Assembly (NCBI GenBank): GCA_017591395.1
Contig: WEDG01000703.1
Location: 1-64,000, forward strand
DNA: 64,000 nt
Direction of reading: 5' to 3'
Source: Schistocephalus solidus
Lineage: Eukaryota > Platyhelminthes > Cestoda > Diphyllobothriidea > Diphyllobothriidae
The notes beneath the pieces are model-generated. The model ran no database searches and had not been told where the DNA came from. It saw only the letters and a program-made list of their open reading frames with translations. Below are positions 35,802 through 46,307 of this stretch, one piece after another; the stretch's first letter is position 1, and each line of letters starts with the position of its first letter. Made by a program: the position numbers and the translations under genes.

Positions 35802-36492
35802 AGACACTGCCAAAAGTTGCGTGGATAAAATCAACACTGATCTACTTATGCTCTCACGTTGGAGCTGTACTTGGCAGATGGAGTTTTCTTCATCCAAGAG
35901 TAGTTTTATGTGTTTTAGCCCCGCTAAGCTTCCTGGACCCCTCGTATTTCAAAATAGTACACTTTTAGAACGATCAACCATAAAAGACTTAGGTCTAAGT
36001 TACACGAACAAGCTAGCATTATCGCCTCATGCAGATCGAATTTCTGCAAAGGCTACACAGATATGTGGTTTTATATCGCACAATTTCTTCCTTCCGGAAA
36101 TAAAGTAAGACCTGTACCGAATGTTTGTTCTTCCTATTCTAGAATACTGCTGTCCCCTCTTTGGGCTGATGAATGCCTCTGACCGCAGTAAGATTGAAAA
36201 AGCTCAGAGGGTTTTTACTCGAAGACTATTTTCTCTTCCTGGATCCAGTATCTCTTATACGGATAGATGCCAGTTAGCAAACATTAAATTTCTGTGGGTT
36301 AGAAGACTCGAAGCCGGTCTCTGCTTCCTGTTTCGCGTTAACTCTAGCCCCATCTCCAGAATTAACGCTCTTACTCCGGTAGATCGACCCTATGCCACTC
36401 GTAATTCCTCCATGATCATTTCACCACCCCTTAGCTCCACAACTAACCGGTCTCAGTTTTTTTGCCTCCAAATATGCTTTCATCTGGAATAA
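35802..36492 (+). pseudogene. LINE A2 RT thumb and C-terminal region
   Basis: Two frames (35,758-36,108 and 36,121-36,492) separated by one stop codon at 36,106. Together they read SRWSCTWQMEFSSSKSSFMC, IKDLGLSYTNKLALSPHADR, FVLPILEYCCPLFG and LWVRRLEAGLCFLFR. They match A1 23,560-24,190. About 920 bases of 3' UTR follow. Confidence 0.75.
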
Positions 36493-37418
36493 TCTTCCAC
36501 TGTAATTAGGTTGTTGTCCACATTAGCTATTTTCAAAACAAAGTTACGCAAACATTTAATTCCGGAAGATATAAAGTCCTTATTGTCTGTTTCCTTCCCT
36601 AACTCGCAATTTTTGGATTTCGAAAAGGGTCCTCCTGGTATTTGAGGCAGTTTCCTTGATATTATAATGGTCTCTTATTATATATCCATCAGCCTCTGCA
36701 GAGTCCATCTTTGCATTCACTTTTTCGCCCCCTCCTTTTAAACTAGCATCGCCAAGTCTTGACAAACTTGGTACTTTCCTCCGCTTTTGCAACCCCGACG
36801 ATGGTCTCCAGGTTCAGTTGAGGATCAAGGCGGGTTCTGATAGTTTTGCTTCTTTGATTGGGGGACAATGCAGTCGGCAAGGTCGCATCTCAATGATGAT
36901 CTCCTGACCTCTACTGTTCCGTCTTCGTTTTGACCCTGGTGTCCACGATGAGTCCGTCCTCTCTCACCTCCACTGGTGGTTACAAACAGTAGCTCTGACT
37001 GCTATATTATCTCCCACACGACAAGGAGCGTTCCGAACCCTCATACGTTGTCATCATCATCACAGATCTATCCCATTGCATCTAGCTATTAATGTTTTAG
37101 TGAAGCAGTTTTTTTCTCCTATTTTTTTTAAAAATTGGCGGCTCGCCGAACTCCGCCTCCAATTTACCGTAGGAGTTTTTTTTACTGCTTCTTTTATAGT
37201 TCACGTTTATGTTAAAGATTGTTGTCTATTGTTTTAAAAATGGCAAATCGTTCTGAATCGGATATGCCTACCATAATGTTAATTTCTGCTGTTAATATGG
37301 CTGCTCACATAGAGCAGCAATTATCCACTTTGTATTTATTTATACCGCGATACTAAGTTTGAAATGACGGGGCTCTCTGGGCCTTAAATATACAATTTAT
37401 TTATTTATTTATTTAATA

Positions 37419-38860
37419 ATCAAGAAGGCAACCATGAAGTTCTTTGAGGTACACCAATTACTCTCAGATCTCCAGCATGGCTTCAGACAGAATCGTTCCT
37501 GTCTTTCTAGTTTTTTTACTCTCCACAGGGCAGTTGACTCGTGCACTGGACGAAAATGGTAGGGAAGATGTCATATACACTGATTTCAAGAAGGCGTTTG
37601 ACAGTGTCCCACACAAACGTCTACTCTACAAATTATCTGAAATTGGCATAAGAGGAATGCTGCTGACATGGATCGCAGACTTTCTTACAGGAAGATTGCA
37701 TACTGTGTGCGTCGATACCTCGAAGTCAACACCTACTTCGGTTCTAAGTGGTGTCCCTCGAGGTTCGGTATTAGGGCCGTTACTCTTCTTTGTTTACATG
37801 AACGACTGTGTCGACGACATGGATTGCAGCAGCATCATGTTTACAGATGATGTTTAATTGTGGAAGGTGATCAGAGCTGATTCCGATAGGCACGCACTTC
37901 AAGAGGATCTCAACCGTCTTAGCAGCTGGTCTGCTCGTTGTCTCTTAAAGTGTCACGTTGGGAAGTGTGTGGTCCTAAGATTGCATAATTGAAGGACCAG
38001 TGAGGAGGATGTTTCCTACCAATACATTCTCAATGAGCAGCCCCTTTCAATTGTTGAGGAACAGAAGGACCTTGGTGTTCTAATAAACTCCTCACGTAAA
38101 CCATCTTCACAGTGTTTAATGGCAGCTTAACGCGCTACACAGTTCTTATTTGCGCTCAGACTGGGATTTGTGAAGATTTATTAGGAACTCTTCCGAAAAA
38201 CTTATGGGGTATTTGTTCGATCTCACTTGGAATATGCCGTCTAGGCCTGGTGTCCATGGTTTAAGAAGGATTATCTGCAGCTGGAACGAGTGCAGGCGAG
38301 GGCTACGAAGATGGTCAAGAATCTTAGACATCTGTCTTACGAAGCCAGACTGGTTGAACTGGATTTGTTTCCTCTTAAATTACAGGCAACTATGCGGTGA
38401 CCTCATCCAAACCTACCGGATTGTCAGAGGCCGTGAGTGTGCCCTAGAATTTGCTGACTTCTTCGAATTGACTGGGACGGAATATCTGCGGGGTCATCCC
38501 TTTACACTGCAGAGGAAGTTTGTCCACACGGAAGTCCGTCGGTAGTCCGTTTTGCAGAGGGTCGTTGGAGCATGTAACGGACTCCCTGACGAGGTGGTCC
38601 TTTCAGAAACTGTTCACACATTTAAATTTAAACGAGATACTCATTTTCAGAGAAAATATTGTAAATATAATGAAGATTATGCAAACAGTGGCAGCTTGCA
38701 CCTGGCCCACACATATCGATGACCCTTTATTTTCATTTGTCCGATTTATCACTGTAAACGTTTGTACTATTGACATTTTTTGCATGTGAATAGGGAGCTC
38801 AAGGGCGAAAGCCTACTTCCCTCAATAAAGTGACTTAAAGTGACTTAACGAGGTCAGCCA
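37419..38860 (+). pseudogene. LINE B1 reverse transcriptase, C-terminal half and 3' end
   Basis: Resumes at TAATCAAGAAGG. The 137-codon frame 37,444-37,857 includes YTDFKKAFDSVPHKRLLYKL (region A), VLSGVPRGSVLGPLLFFVYM and the catalytic box, here FTDDV in place of the FADDV of B2. After a stop, degraded thumb blocks (QKDLGVLIN near 38,063; LERVQARATKMV near 38,280) and YRQLCGDLIQTYRIVRGREC follow to the 3' end. The FADD to FTDD change adds to the inactivating stops. Confidence 0.75.
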
Positions 38861-40030
38861 TTTTCTTCTGAATTCTATTTAAAAGGCAACTTTTTATTTA
38901 GGATTACCCCAATAGAAAATATTGGCCCATTTTTTATCCGATTAATACATATGAATGTTCTCTGAAATCCTGATTATAAAATTGCATTTTACTAACATAA
39001 TGGGTGGATTTCATACGTCACAGTAGGTGTTGTGGTTGTTTTTTTTACCGAAATATAAACAGCATGAATTATTAAGTTATTTTCTCTTATCTCCGTCTGA
39101 GAGAGCATTTTCTTTACATAAAACATGAGCGTGCTTCCCGCTTACAAATCGCGTCGAGTAACCCGACGTTTTCAATAATTCTATCAAAATGTTATTTCAA
39201 ATCAGATCAGAAAACAATAAATAAGGTTAGTCAGAGTGCATTCAGTTCAAATGTATATTATTTCATTAGTATATTTGTTGTTAAATTTGAAAGGTAAGAT
39301 AATTTTGTTCAAAGTCTATTAAGACATGCCTCTTTCTTACAGCCGCAGAAATGAAGGCACCGTCGGTATTTGAGAGCAATTTATTTAAATCTCCAGAAAG
39401 AACAATTAAATAATGACCAAACATTTAATACATGTGATTTTAATACACCGCTGTACATACGACATAACCAAATCTCTATTCATAAGGCCCTACTTTACAC
39501 CTGGTCACTCACATAAGTGCACATAACATATTTTTAACTGGCCCCTGTTTCTGAGAAGGAAGCACGATCCATGGCTCCTTCCTCATAGGGTGGGCTTCTG
39601 AATTTGAGCCCCCGCAAGTTTGTTTGCTCTCCATTTCACTGTCTTGCTTGTTTGAACTATGGTTTATGAGTTTATCCCTGCAGTAAACTGGCACCTTTTT
39701 AAATGCACTTAAACTGAAATATTTACGAAATAATTTTCACGATATTGCACTTCTTGGCCAATATGTCGGACATGTGATTCTCCGTGCTCACTTGATTACT
39801 TTTCATATAAACAAAGTCCTTTACATAGGAAAAAACACCGTTGCAGTTAACAAATGGCCGTAAACCATCACCGAAATACAAAATTTCAATGTTAGGCTTC
39901 CTGTTTTAAAAAATGGTGGTCGGTTGTCATAAAAACTCACGATAAGAGCTACTCTGGTAAAGAGCAAAGCACAGTAAGATTGCAATGCTTTGTCTTAAGA
40001 TACATGGTTTGAAAGGGTCATTGACTCACA
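38861..40030 (+). repeat. Dispersed repeat R, copy iv (3' side of LINE B1)
   Basis: Matches 5,800-6,290: GGATTTCATACG.CACAG.AGGTGT, AAACAATAAATAAG, and an acceptor plus short frame at 39,343-39,413 like that at 6,105-6,172. A minus-strand frame at 39,509-39,694 shows no domain. Confidence 0.55.
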
Positions 40031-40038
40031 ACTTATAA

Positions 40039-40454
40039 GCCCCTCGTTATTCTGTTCCTTTCGAGCTGATTGAATGTCTTCATCCTCCAGCTGCTGTGTC
40101 AGGTAAGGTTTTCAGTAAAAAAATAATGGATCTATTAACTGTTAGTCCTTTTTTTCTTTATTTTAATGATTTGCTAAAAGTTATCGCTTTCATACCTGAG
40201 TCTTGATTGCTTAAAAATTTTGACACCTTTCCCAAAAATCTGACTTATATTCCTTTTAGCATCTTATTTTATTTACTTATGCGAATATACGTCCGTTTTC
40301 GATTTTAGGCTTTGATGAATGTTCTTCCTCCAATACTATCACAAATGTTCCTATTGATTACGTTTTGACTAATCAACCCAAGTTTTTCCTTGATCAGATT
40401 AGGCCCTTATTGTCGGTTACGAGCATTCTGTGTTATTTGGCCGTCCAAACATGA
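40039..40454 (+). other. Candidate two-exon gene end inside repeat R
   Basis: A frame open from 40,039 reaches a good donor (GTGTCAG|GTAAGG, exon end 40,102) in phase 1. A T-rich acceptor ending ATTTTAG at 40,308 opens an exon in matching phase that reads DECSSSNTITNVPIDYVL and ends TSILCYLAVQT before TGA (40,452-40,454). The last 14 residues are hydrophobic, as in a GPI-signal or membrane tail. A degraded counterpart with shared DxV.TNQ is visible at 3,567-3,650. No start or upstream domain is seen; it may be a remnant of an amplified gene. Confidence 0.3.
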
Positions 40455-40479
40455 ATTTCTCTGCAATACGTGTGCTGCT

Positions 40480-41180
40480 TATCAAAACCGAACGGAGAAT
40501 TAAGGTATGCCACACGTCCCCACAAAACATTTGCCTTTTCCAGACTTGTATATCGTAAGCTATCCCTGCCTTTCTAAGCAATTCCAATGCTGTTTATTGT
40601 TCCAGCAACGCAATGACAATTCTAAAATAAATTTTTCAATGGTTTTTGTCCATCTGATGCAGTTTAAGAGAGACCTGATGGAAGAAATTCTTCCTGTTTA
40701 AAATCTTAAAAGCAAAATTGAAAAATCAAGGCCTCTGTGGCAGTCAAAGGGACGTTAACGTCTTAATAAAAATTGAGATTTTCAGTCTTAATGATTTTGT
40801 TGATAAGTCAGTGTTTTTGCTTCTCCGTTCATACAGTTTTGGCGCCTTCCTCTGTTGAATTTTGAAGGAAATCTTCAGCATCTTACTACCCAATGTTGTA
40901 AATTGACACGAAATGATGCTGATGTAAACTCTTTAAAAAAAAATTTATCCAAACTTCTACTCGTGCCAATTACCTCTCAAACGACCTTTCGCTTCTACCA
41001 AACGTTTATTCACCTCATTCGTTGGCAACAGTTGAGAAATACCTAAAATTATTCGTTGTTAACACGCTGTTGGGCTAGATGATTTCTCACCATTTATTCT
41101 AAATTATTGCTGCTCTTTGATTACCCCTATTTTGGCACTACTTAAAAACATGTCCTTTATGACTTCGGAGATTCATGACG
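40480..41180 (+). repeat. Dispersed repeat R, 5'-type part
   Basis: Matches 3,690-4,260 and 1-560: CGTCCCCACAAAACAT, TGTGGCAGTC and GAGATTTTCAG, plus degraded text to about 41,160. It ends at the TA tract at 41,182. Confidence 0.5.
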
Positions 41181-41181
41181 C

Positions 41182-41493
41182 ATATATATATATATATATA
41201 TATGAAAGTGTGGGACTCACCGATGTGTTTAAGGAACATGTATGTTCCGTTGTGCCCTGGAGCTCAGACTAGAGCTCTCGCAGGCGGTCGCATAGCGACG
41301 TGTAGCATTTGGTAAAATGGAACCAACAAAGACAAGGGAGACCGGAATGGCCATTTCTGGCTTATTACTCGTCATCGGCCAGCCATACCCATCCCCAAGT
41401 GTGGCACACCTGCGATTCGAACACGTCAGACTAGTATATCTTCTACCCCAGAGATCGCCTGATCTTCTCCTTCCATTTCAACACCTGGGGTCC
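41182..41493 (-). repeat. Single array unit beside PLE1
   Basis: After a TA tract, this follows the same text as the start of the array at 54,165: CACCGAT, AAGGAACATGTATGTTCC (a palindromic stretch) and GGAGCTCAGACTAGAGC, then GAATGGCCATTTCTGGC and a degraded tRNA-like core. It ends with TATCTTCTACCCCAGAGATC (41,438), which recurs at 44,388 beyond PLE1. This resembles the pseudo-LTR arrangement of Penelope elements. Confidence 0.55.
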
Positions 41494-41930
41494 GTATTTT
41501 TTTTTAGAATTTTTATTTGGTTAGCACCGGGAAGGTACTGTCTAAGCAAACATTAGTAACGAAATAAAGTGATGACAATGTGTGCAGATAAAATGTACAA
41601 ATTCATAACTTGTCCTGCTATGTCAACAATTAGCAATGTTTTAAAATTAATGGTGAACTAGAAAAAATATGCAGTGAAAAAAAAAACTCCTACCATGAAA
41701 ATGGAGGCAGAGTGCAATAGGCCTTCATTTTCGAATAGAAGGTAGGAGAAAAAAACTGCTTAGGAAAAAATAGTCAGGTGGTAGAATAGGGTAATACTGC
41801 AGTAGCATTTCAGAATGAGATAATTAAACGTCGAGGTGATTCGTTCTTGATCACTTAGGCGTTTGAAACAGAATCTCACGAAAATGCGTCCATGAACTTA
41901 AGTCCTCAGCATCATAGGATCATGGCATGA
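41494..41930 (-). mobile_element. 5'-truncated copy of LINE A1 3' UTR
   Basis: Minus-strand match to 24,530-24,955: AACTCTGCCTCCATTTTCAT-type text, the long run through GCAGGACAAGTTATGAATTT, and the end GGTGCTAACCAAAT with a T-rich boundary at 41,494. It lies between the array unit and PLE1. Confidence 0.8.
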
Positions 41931-41944
41931 GAATTTCGGGCGCG

Positions 41945-44360
41945 AAGCGCTTTGCCGAGCATGGCACTGGGAAATATTTTCCCGTAGACAAGGATCTACA
42001 TGGGCACAATTAGCCTTTCTGCACGAATGCCTGAGGTCGGACATCATGCCACGGAGTGTTTCTGTAAGACCACCAGCTAAAACGGATTTTGGTCGGGATG
42101 TCGCCAGGAGCTGCAGTCGCCGCCTTTTAAAGAACCCTCATCAATTAATGCCACATTCGTCTACAAAAATACGACAGGGAAATCGAACGGAAGAAAGCAG
42201 AATGTGCATCAATCCTGGAGATGACAACACTGCAAAACTTAGAGCGCTGGATAACGAAAAAGATGAATGAGGTCCGCGACAAGAAAAAGGGCCAACTACT
42301 GAACAAAATGTGTAGCCAAAAACAAGCACAGACACATGTACCTGCACAATCATCCTACCATAATCTGTCGTCTAAACAACTAACATCTGATCAGATTAAA
42401 GTGCTTCAGCACGAATCCGACTTCAACACAGGAGACGCACATACTGTGGATTGTATTGCCTTACTGGAAGCGACACTCTAAAAGACATAGACCACAGAAG
42501 ACGCCAAGAACGCGATACGCCAGCAAGTCGTTTCCCTCAGCATATCCCACAGGCCACACCGAACTATCCCTCCAGGCGAGGTAAAGGCCATTAGGTAATT
42601 TAAGAAGGACGAAGTAATTGTTATTGTTCCAGCGGACAAAGGACGGGCAACTGTAATCTTGGACAAGTCAGAATACGTGGCAAAAGCTCAGGAGCTACTA
42701 AAAGAGAGTCAGTCATATAAGGTCGTTGAATCTGACCCTATGAAAACACTGGTAGAAAACATCAATTAGAACCTGAATCTAATGAGGAGCCAAAAGGCAA
42801 TATCCTGAAAACGATTGGAGACAAATGAAACCACAGGATGCCGACGTAGCGCGGTTCTACGGTTTGCCAAAAATCCACAAGCCGAGTGTTCCCCTACGGC
42901 CCATCGTGGCGCTGAAAGGCACGCCTACCTACGGACTGGCTAAATGACTCGCTTAGCATTTAAAAAAGCTGGTAGAGGGCTCAGAACATACAGCCGTATC
43001 CTCAACGCACTTCATAGAAAAACTCCGAGGCATCACAATCGCCCCCGACGAGATAATGGTGTCCTTTGACGTCGTCTCCCTATTTACATCCATCCCAGAA
43101 GAATTGGCCATGAGAGTCATCGATGACCTTCTGGACTGAAGGTACAACGATGAAGGAAAACGTTTTAAAAGGGAACACGCAATGGAGTTACTGGACTACT
43201 GCCTTCGCACGTACTTCACGTTTAACAACTATGTTTATGAGCAAATCCAGGGAAGCCCGATGGAATCACCGATCTCCGGCTTCCTTGCGGAGGCCATCCT
43301 GCAGGAGCTGGAAACTCAGGTCTTCCAGATCTACAAGCCGAAATTCTAGATGCGCTACGTAGACGACACCTTTGATATCATACACCGAAAAGCCAAAGAG
43401 AACTTCAAAAGGGATTTGAACTCGATTTTCCCACAGATTCAATTCACAATGGAGGAAGAAGAGGATGGAATGCTTCCTTTTTCTCGATGTTCAGATATCA
43501 AGGCAGGAGGACGGAACTCTCCAGACTGGCGTGTTTCGAAAAGCGTCAAACACGGAGAAAAGTCTTCACTACAACAGCAATCACCCACTGTCGCATAAAC
43601 GCAGTTGTGTCCGATCGATTTTTTGCCGCATTCCGACACACTGCAGCACAGAGGCTGAGAAGCTGCGAGAACGTTAAACTCTATGGTGCCTCTTTCTGGC
43701 CAGTGGATATCCACGCAGCTTCATAAACAAATGCTTATACCAAAGGCATACAAAGACCGAAGGTGAGCCCGAAACAAAGACCTGAAACCTTCTATGTCTT
43801 GCCATATGTGAGGAACGTCTCAGAAGCCACTGAGCGCGTGTTAAGACCGCGAAACGTGGGCTTTGGACACCGACCGGAGGCCACCATCCATCGATTAGTC
43901 ATGCAACCAAAGGGCCGACTACCACCCGCAGACACCTTTAGGCGTTATTTACCGTGTCAACTGTCTAGACTGCCATGCCAACTACTGCAGCATGACCGAC
44001 AAACGACTGAGTGCGCGCATGCACGAGCACACTTTGGCCGTAAGGCGAAAAGATATTTGATCACACGTCGCCATGCACAGTCTGGAAAACAACCACCGGT
44101 TCGATGTTGACGGGGCTCAATTGCTCGGCCGAGCAGAAAACAGACTGGCGAGGGAAATCATCAAAGCTTGGCAGTCAGACGCCAACTCTATCAACCGCAG
44201 CATTGACCTACCAGTGCCCTATGAGGCCGTCAAGCACCATTGGCGCACGAGGGGAGGACCAATGAGAAACGAGGCTGCTAGACGCACCGCAAGTGAGCAC
44301 GAAAGACCCTTTTTAAACCATGTAGTTCCCCTTATGCTCTATCCCCGATGATGCGCTCGA
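41945..44360 (+). pseudogene. Penelope-like element PLE1 (RT plus GIY-YIG endonuclease)
   Basis: Nearly full coding length on plus, in several frames. In order: N-terminal LAFLHECLRSDIMPRSVSVR (about 42,009) and NLSSKQLTSDQIKVLQHESD; VPADKGRATVILDK (42,630); FYGLPKIHKPSVPLRPIVAL (42,860); DEIMVSFDVVSLFTSIPEEL (RT region A); YEQIQGSPMESPISGFLAEA; MRYVDDTFD (catalytic box, 43,350); LPFLDVQISR; and LPYVRNVSEATERVLR (43,803). Last comes a GIY-YIG-type region, here read as VIYRVNCLDCHANYC followed by LENNHRFD and LAREIIKAW. Stops include one just before MRYVDD (43,347) and one at 43,137; the GIY-YIG part is split over frames. It cannot encode a whole protein. Confidence 0.85.
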
Positions 44361-44405
44361 GTATGAGTGTGAAACGTCAGGCAAGTTTATCTTCTACCCC
44401 AGAGA

Positions 44406-44425
44406 TCGCCTTATCTTCTCCTTCC

Positions 44426-44478
<53 letters not shown>

Positions 44479-44480
44479 TA
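44406..44480. repeat. TA dinucleotide tract
   Basis: Imperfect (TA)n directly downstream of PLE1. Similar tracts sit at 41,182, 46,291, 53,352-53,443 and 54,147, always at an edge of a PLE-array or hammerhead-repeat segment. Confidence 0.9.
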
Positions 44481-46305
44481 ATAGTTGGGTGCTCAACGAT
44501 CGGTTGCAAAACTCACTTGTCCCTTTCTGCCTTGGGGCTAACTCTTAAGCCCCGCCATCAGCCGTAATGCAGCTAAGTATAAAGGCAGAATAACGTGACC
44601 GACAAGACAAGGGAGACTGGAATGGCCACTTCGGGCTTATTTGCCGTCATCAGCCAGCCATTACCAATCCAGGGAACTGCGGCGCCCGAGGCCCGAACTC
44701 GCGACCTTGTTGGGCAGAAGTCCAACGCTCTACCTTGTTGGTCAGAAGTCCATGGTGAGCAACCCATTACCATTGTCAATATTCCCGATCGAAACAGGCA
44801 AGACAACGAGCTCGTGGCGCAGTAGGTAGAGCGTTGGAATTCTGCCGAACAAGGTCGCGAGTTCGAGTCTCGGGCGCCGCAGCGCCTAATTGTGAATATG
44901 GCTGGCTGATGACGGCTAATAAGCCAGAAATGGACATTCCAGTCTCCCTTGTATTTGTCGGTCATGTTATTCTGCCTATATACTTAGCTGCCTTACGGCT
45001 GCTGGTATGGCTTGAAAGTTAGCCCAAGGCACAATGGGACGAGTCAATCCTGTAACCGATTGGTGAGCGCCCCCTTACCACTGTCAATATTCCCGATTGA
45101 AACCGGCAAGACAACGATCTCGTGGCGTAGTGGGAGGAGCGTTGGACTTCTGCCCAACAAGGTCAGGAGTTCGAGGCTCGGGCGCCGCAGCGCCTGGGTT
45201 TGGGTATGGCTGGCTGATGACGGCTAATAAGCCAGAACTGGCCATTCCAGTCTCCATTGTCTTTGTCGGTCATGTTATTCTGCCTATATACGTAGCTGCC
45301 TTACGGCTGCTGGCGGGGCGTGAGAGTTAGCCCAAGGCACAACGCGACGAGTGAGTCATGTAACCGATCGGTGAGCGCCCCATTACCATTGTCAAATATT
45401 CCCGATCGAAACCAGGCAAGACAACGAGCTCGTGGCGCGGTGGGTAGAGCGTTGGACTTCTGCCAAACAAGGTCGTGAGTTCGAGGCTTGGGCGCCGCAA
45501 CGCCTGGGTTTAGGTATGGTTGGCTGATGATGACTAATAAGCCAGAAATGGCCATTCCAGTCTCCCTTGTCTTTGTAGGTCATGTTATTCTGCCTATATA
45601 CTTAGCTGCCTTACGGCTGCTGGTGGGGCTTCAGAGTTAGCCCAAGGCACAACGCGACAAGTGAGTCATGTAACCGATCGGTGAGCGCCCCATTTTCATT
45701 GTCAATATTCCCGATCGAAACAGGCAAGACAACGAACTCGTGGCGCAGTGGGAAGAGCGTTGGACTTCTGCCCAACAAGGTCGCGAATTCGAGGCTCGGG
45801 CGCCTAAGCGCCTGGGTTTGGGTATGGCTGTCGTATGACGGCTAATAAGCCAGAAATGGCCGTTCTAGTCTCCCTTGTCTTTGTAGGTCATGTTATTCTG
45901 CCTATATACTTAGCTGCCTTACGGCTGCTGGCGGGGCTTGAGAGTTAGCCCAAGGCACAACGCGACGAGTGAGTCATGTAACCGATCGGTGAGTGCCCCA
46001 TTACCATTGTCAATATTCCCGATCGAAACCGGCAAGACAACGATCTCGTGGCGCAGTGGGTAGAGCGTTGGAATTCTGCCCAACAAGGTCGCGAGTTCAA
46101 TGGTAGGGCGCCGCAGCGCCTGGGTTTGGGTATGGCTGGCTATTTGACGGCTAATAAGCTAGAAATGGCCATTCCAGTCTCCCTCGTCTTTGTCGGTTAT
46201 GTTATTCTGCCTGCGAGGGCTCTAGTCTGAGCTCCAGCGCACAACGGAACATACATGTTCCTTAAGCAGATCGGTGAGCCCCACACTGTCATATATATAT
46301 ATATA
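44481..46305 (+). repeat. Tandem array of ~308-bp units with tRNA-like cores
   Basis: Five plus-strand units have tRNA-like cores starting at 44,814, 45,122, 45,432, 45,740 and 46,048 (spacings 308, 310, 308, 308). The array is preceded by one inverted unit (core about 44,670-44,740). Each unit also has CCGATCGAAAC upstream, GAATATGGCTGGCTGATGAC-like text and a CTGCCTTACGGCTGCTGG stretch. The array ends with an inverted-repeat stretch (GGAACATACATGTTCC, 46,244) and a TA tract. An inverted copy lies at 54,165-55,385. Confidence 0.85.
45740..45806 (+). other. tRNA-Arg-like core (representative array unit)
   Basis: Contains TGGCGCAGTGGGAAGAGCG (box A pattern), TTGGACTTCTGCCCAACAAG (anticodon-arm-like, TCT in the loop) and GGTCGCGAATTCGAGGCTCG (box B pattern). 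The box A and anticodon-arm text resembles eukaryotic tRNA-Arg(UCU) as I remember it. The acceptor stem does not close as in a functional tRNA, so I read it as a tRNA-derived promoter or SINE-like head. Equivalent cores lie at the other unit starts given for the array. Confidence 0.6.
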
Positions 46306-46307
46306 GG

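Larger units (their letters stand above)
31891..37418 (+). mobile_element. Jockey/CR1-superfamily LINE A2, inserted in LINE B1
   Basis: About 5.5 kb, bounded by B1 sequence on both sides. It has a leader with TGACATAGCCTCATT (shared theme CATAGCCTCATT with A1), a degraded ORF1 (32.38-33.75 kb), an endonuclease remnant (33.8-34.47 kb), an RT (34.57-36.49 kb) and a 3' end with CTCTGGGCCTTAAATATACA plus (ATTT)n. No clear target-site duplication longer than a few bases is visible. It is homologous to A1 but carries a different 3' tail. Confidence 0.8.
28841..38860 (+). mobile_element. CR1-superfamily LINE B1, split by LINE A2
   Basis: The 5' part (28,841-31,890) and 3' part (37,419-38,860) together equal the layout of LINE B2 (56.7-60.1 kb). 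The break falls between AATGGAATCAA (31,880-31,890) and TAATCAAGAAGG; B2 has the two sides joined without a gap at about 58,684-58,705. Many stops and shifts make it inactive. Its 3' end, CTACTTCCCTCAATAAAGTG, is shared with B2. Confidence 0.8.

Noticed and set aside
44814..44880. A functional tRNA-Arg gene
   Set aside because: Box A and box B patterns are present, but the acceptor stem does not pair in the canonical position and the unit is repeated every 308 bases; it is a tRNA-derived repeat.
44905..46190. A second hammerhead-like motif in the 308-bp units (CTGATGAC...AAGCCAGAAATGG...CCAGTC)
   Set aside because: The core looks suggestive, but the 10.1-11.1 pair is C/A, stem III needs a bulge, and stem I pairs over only two bases. 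CTGATGA is lost in several units (GTCGTATGAC, CTATTTGAC) and GAAA becomes GAAC in one. A simple CTGGCT...AGCCAG hairpin explains the similarity.
44481..46305. CRISPR array
   Set aside because: The regular repeats are 308 bp long and diverged, there is no repeat-spacer pattern, and the sequence is eukaryotic.
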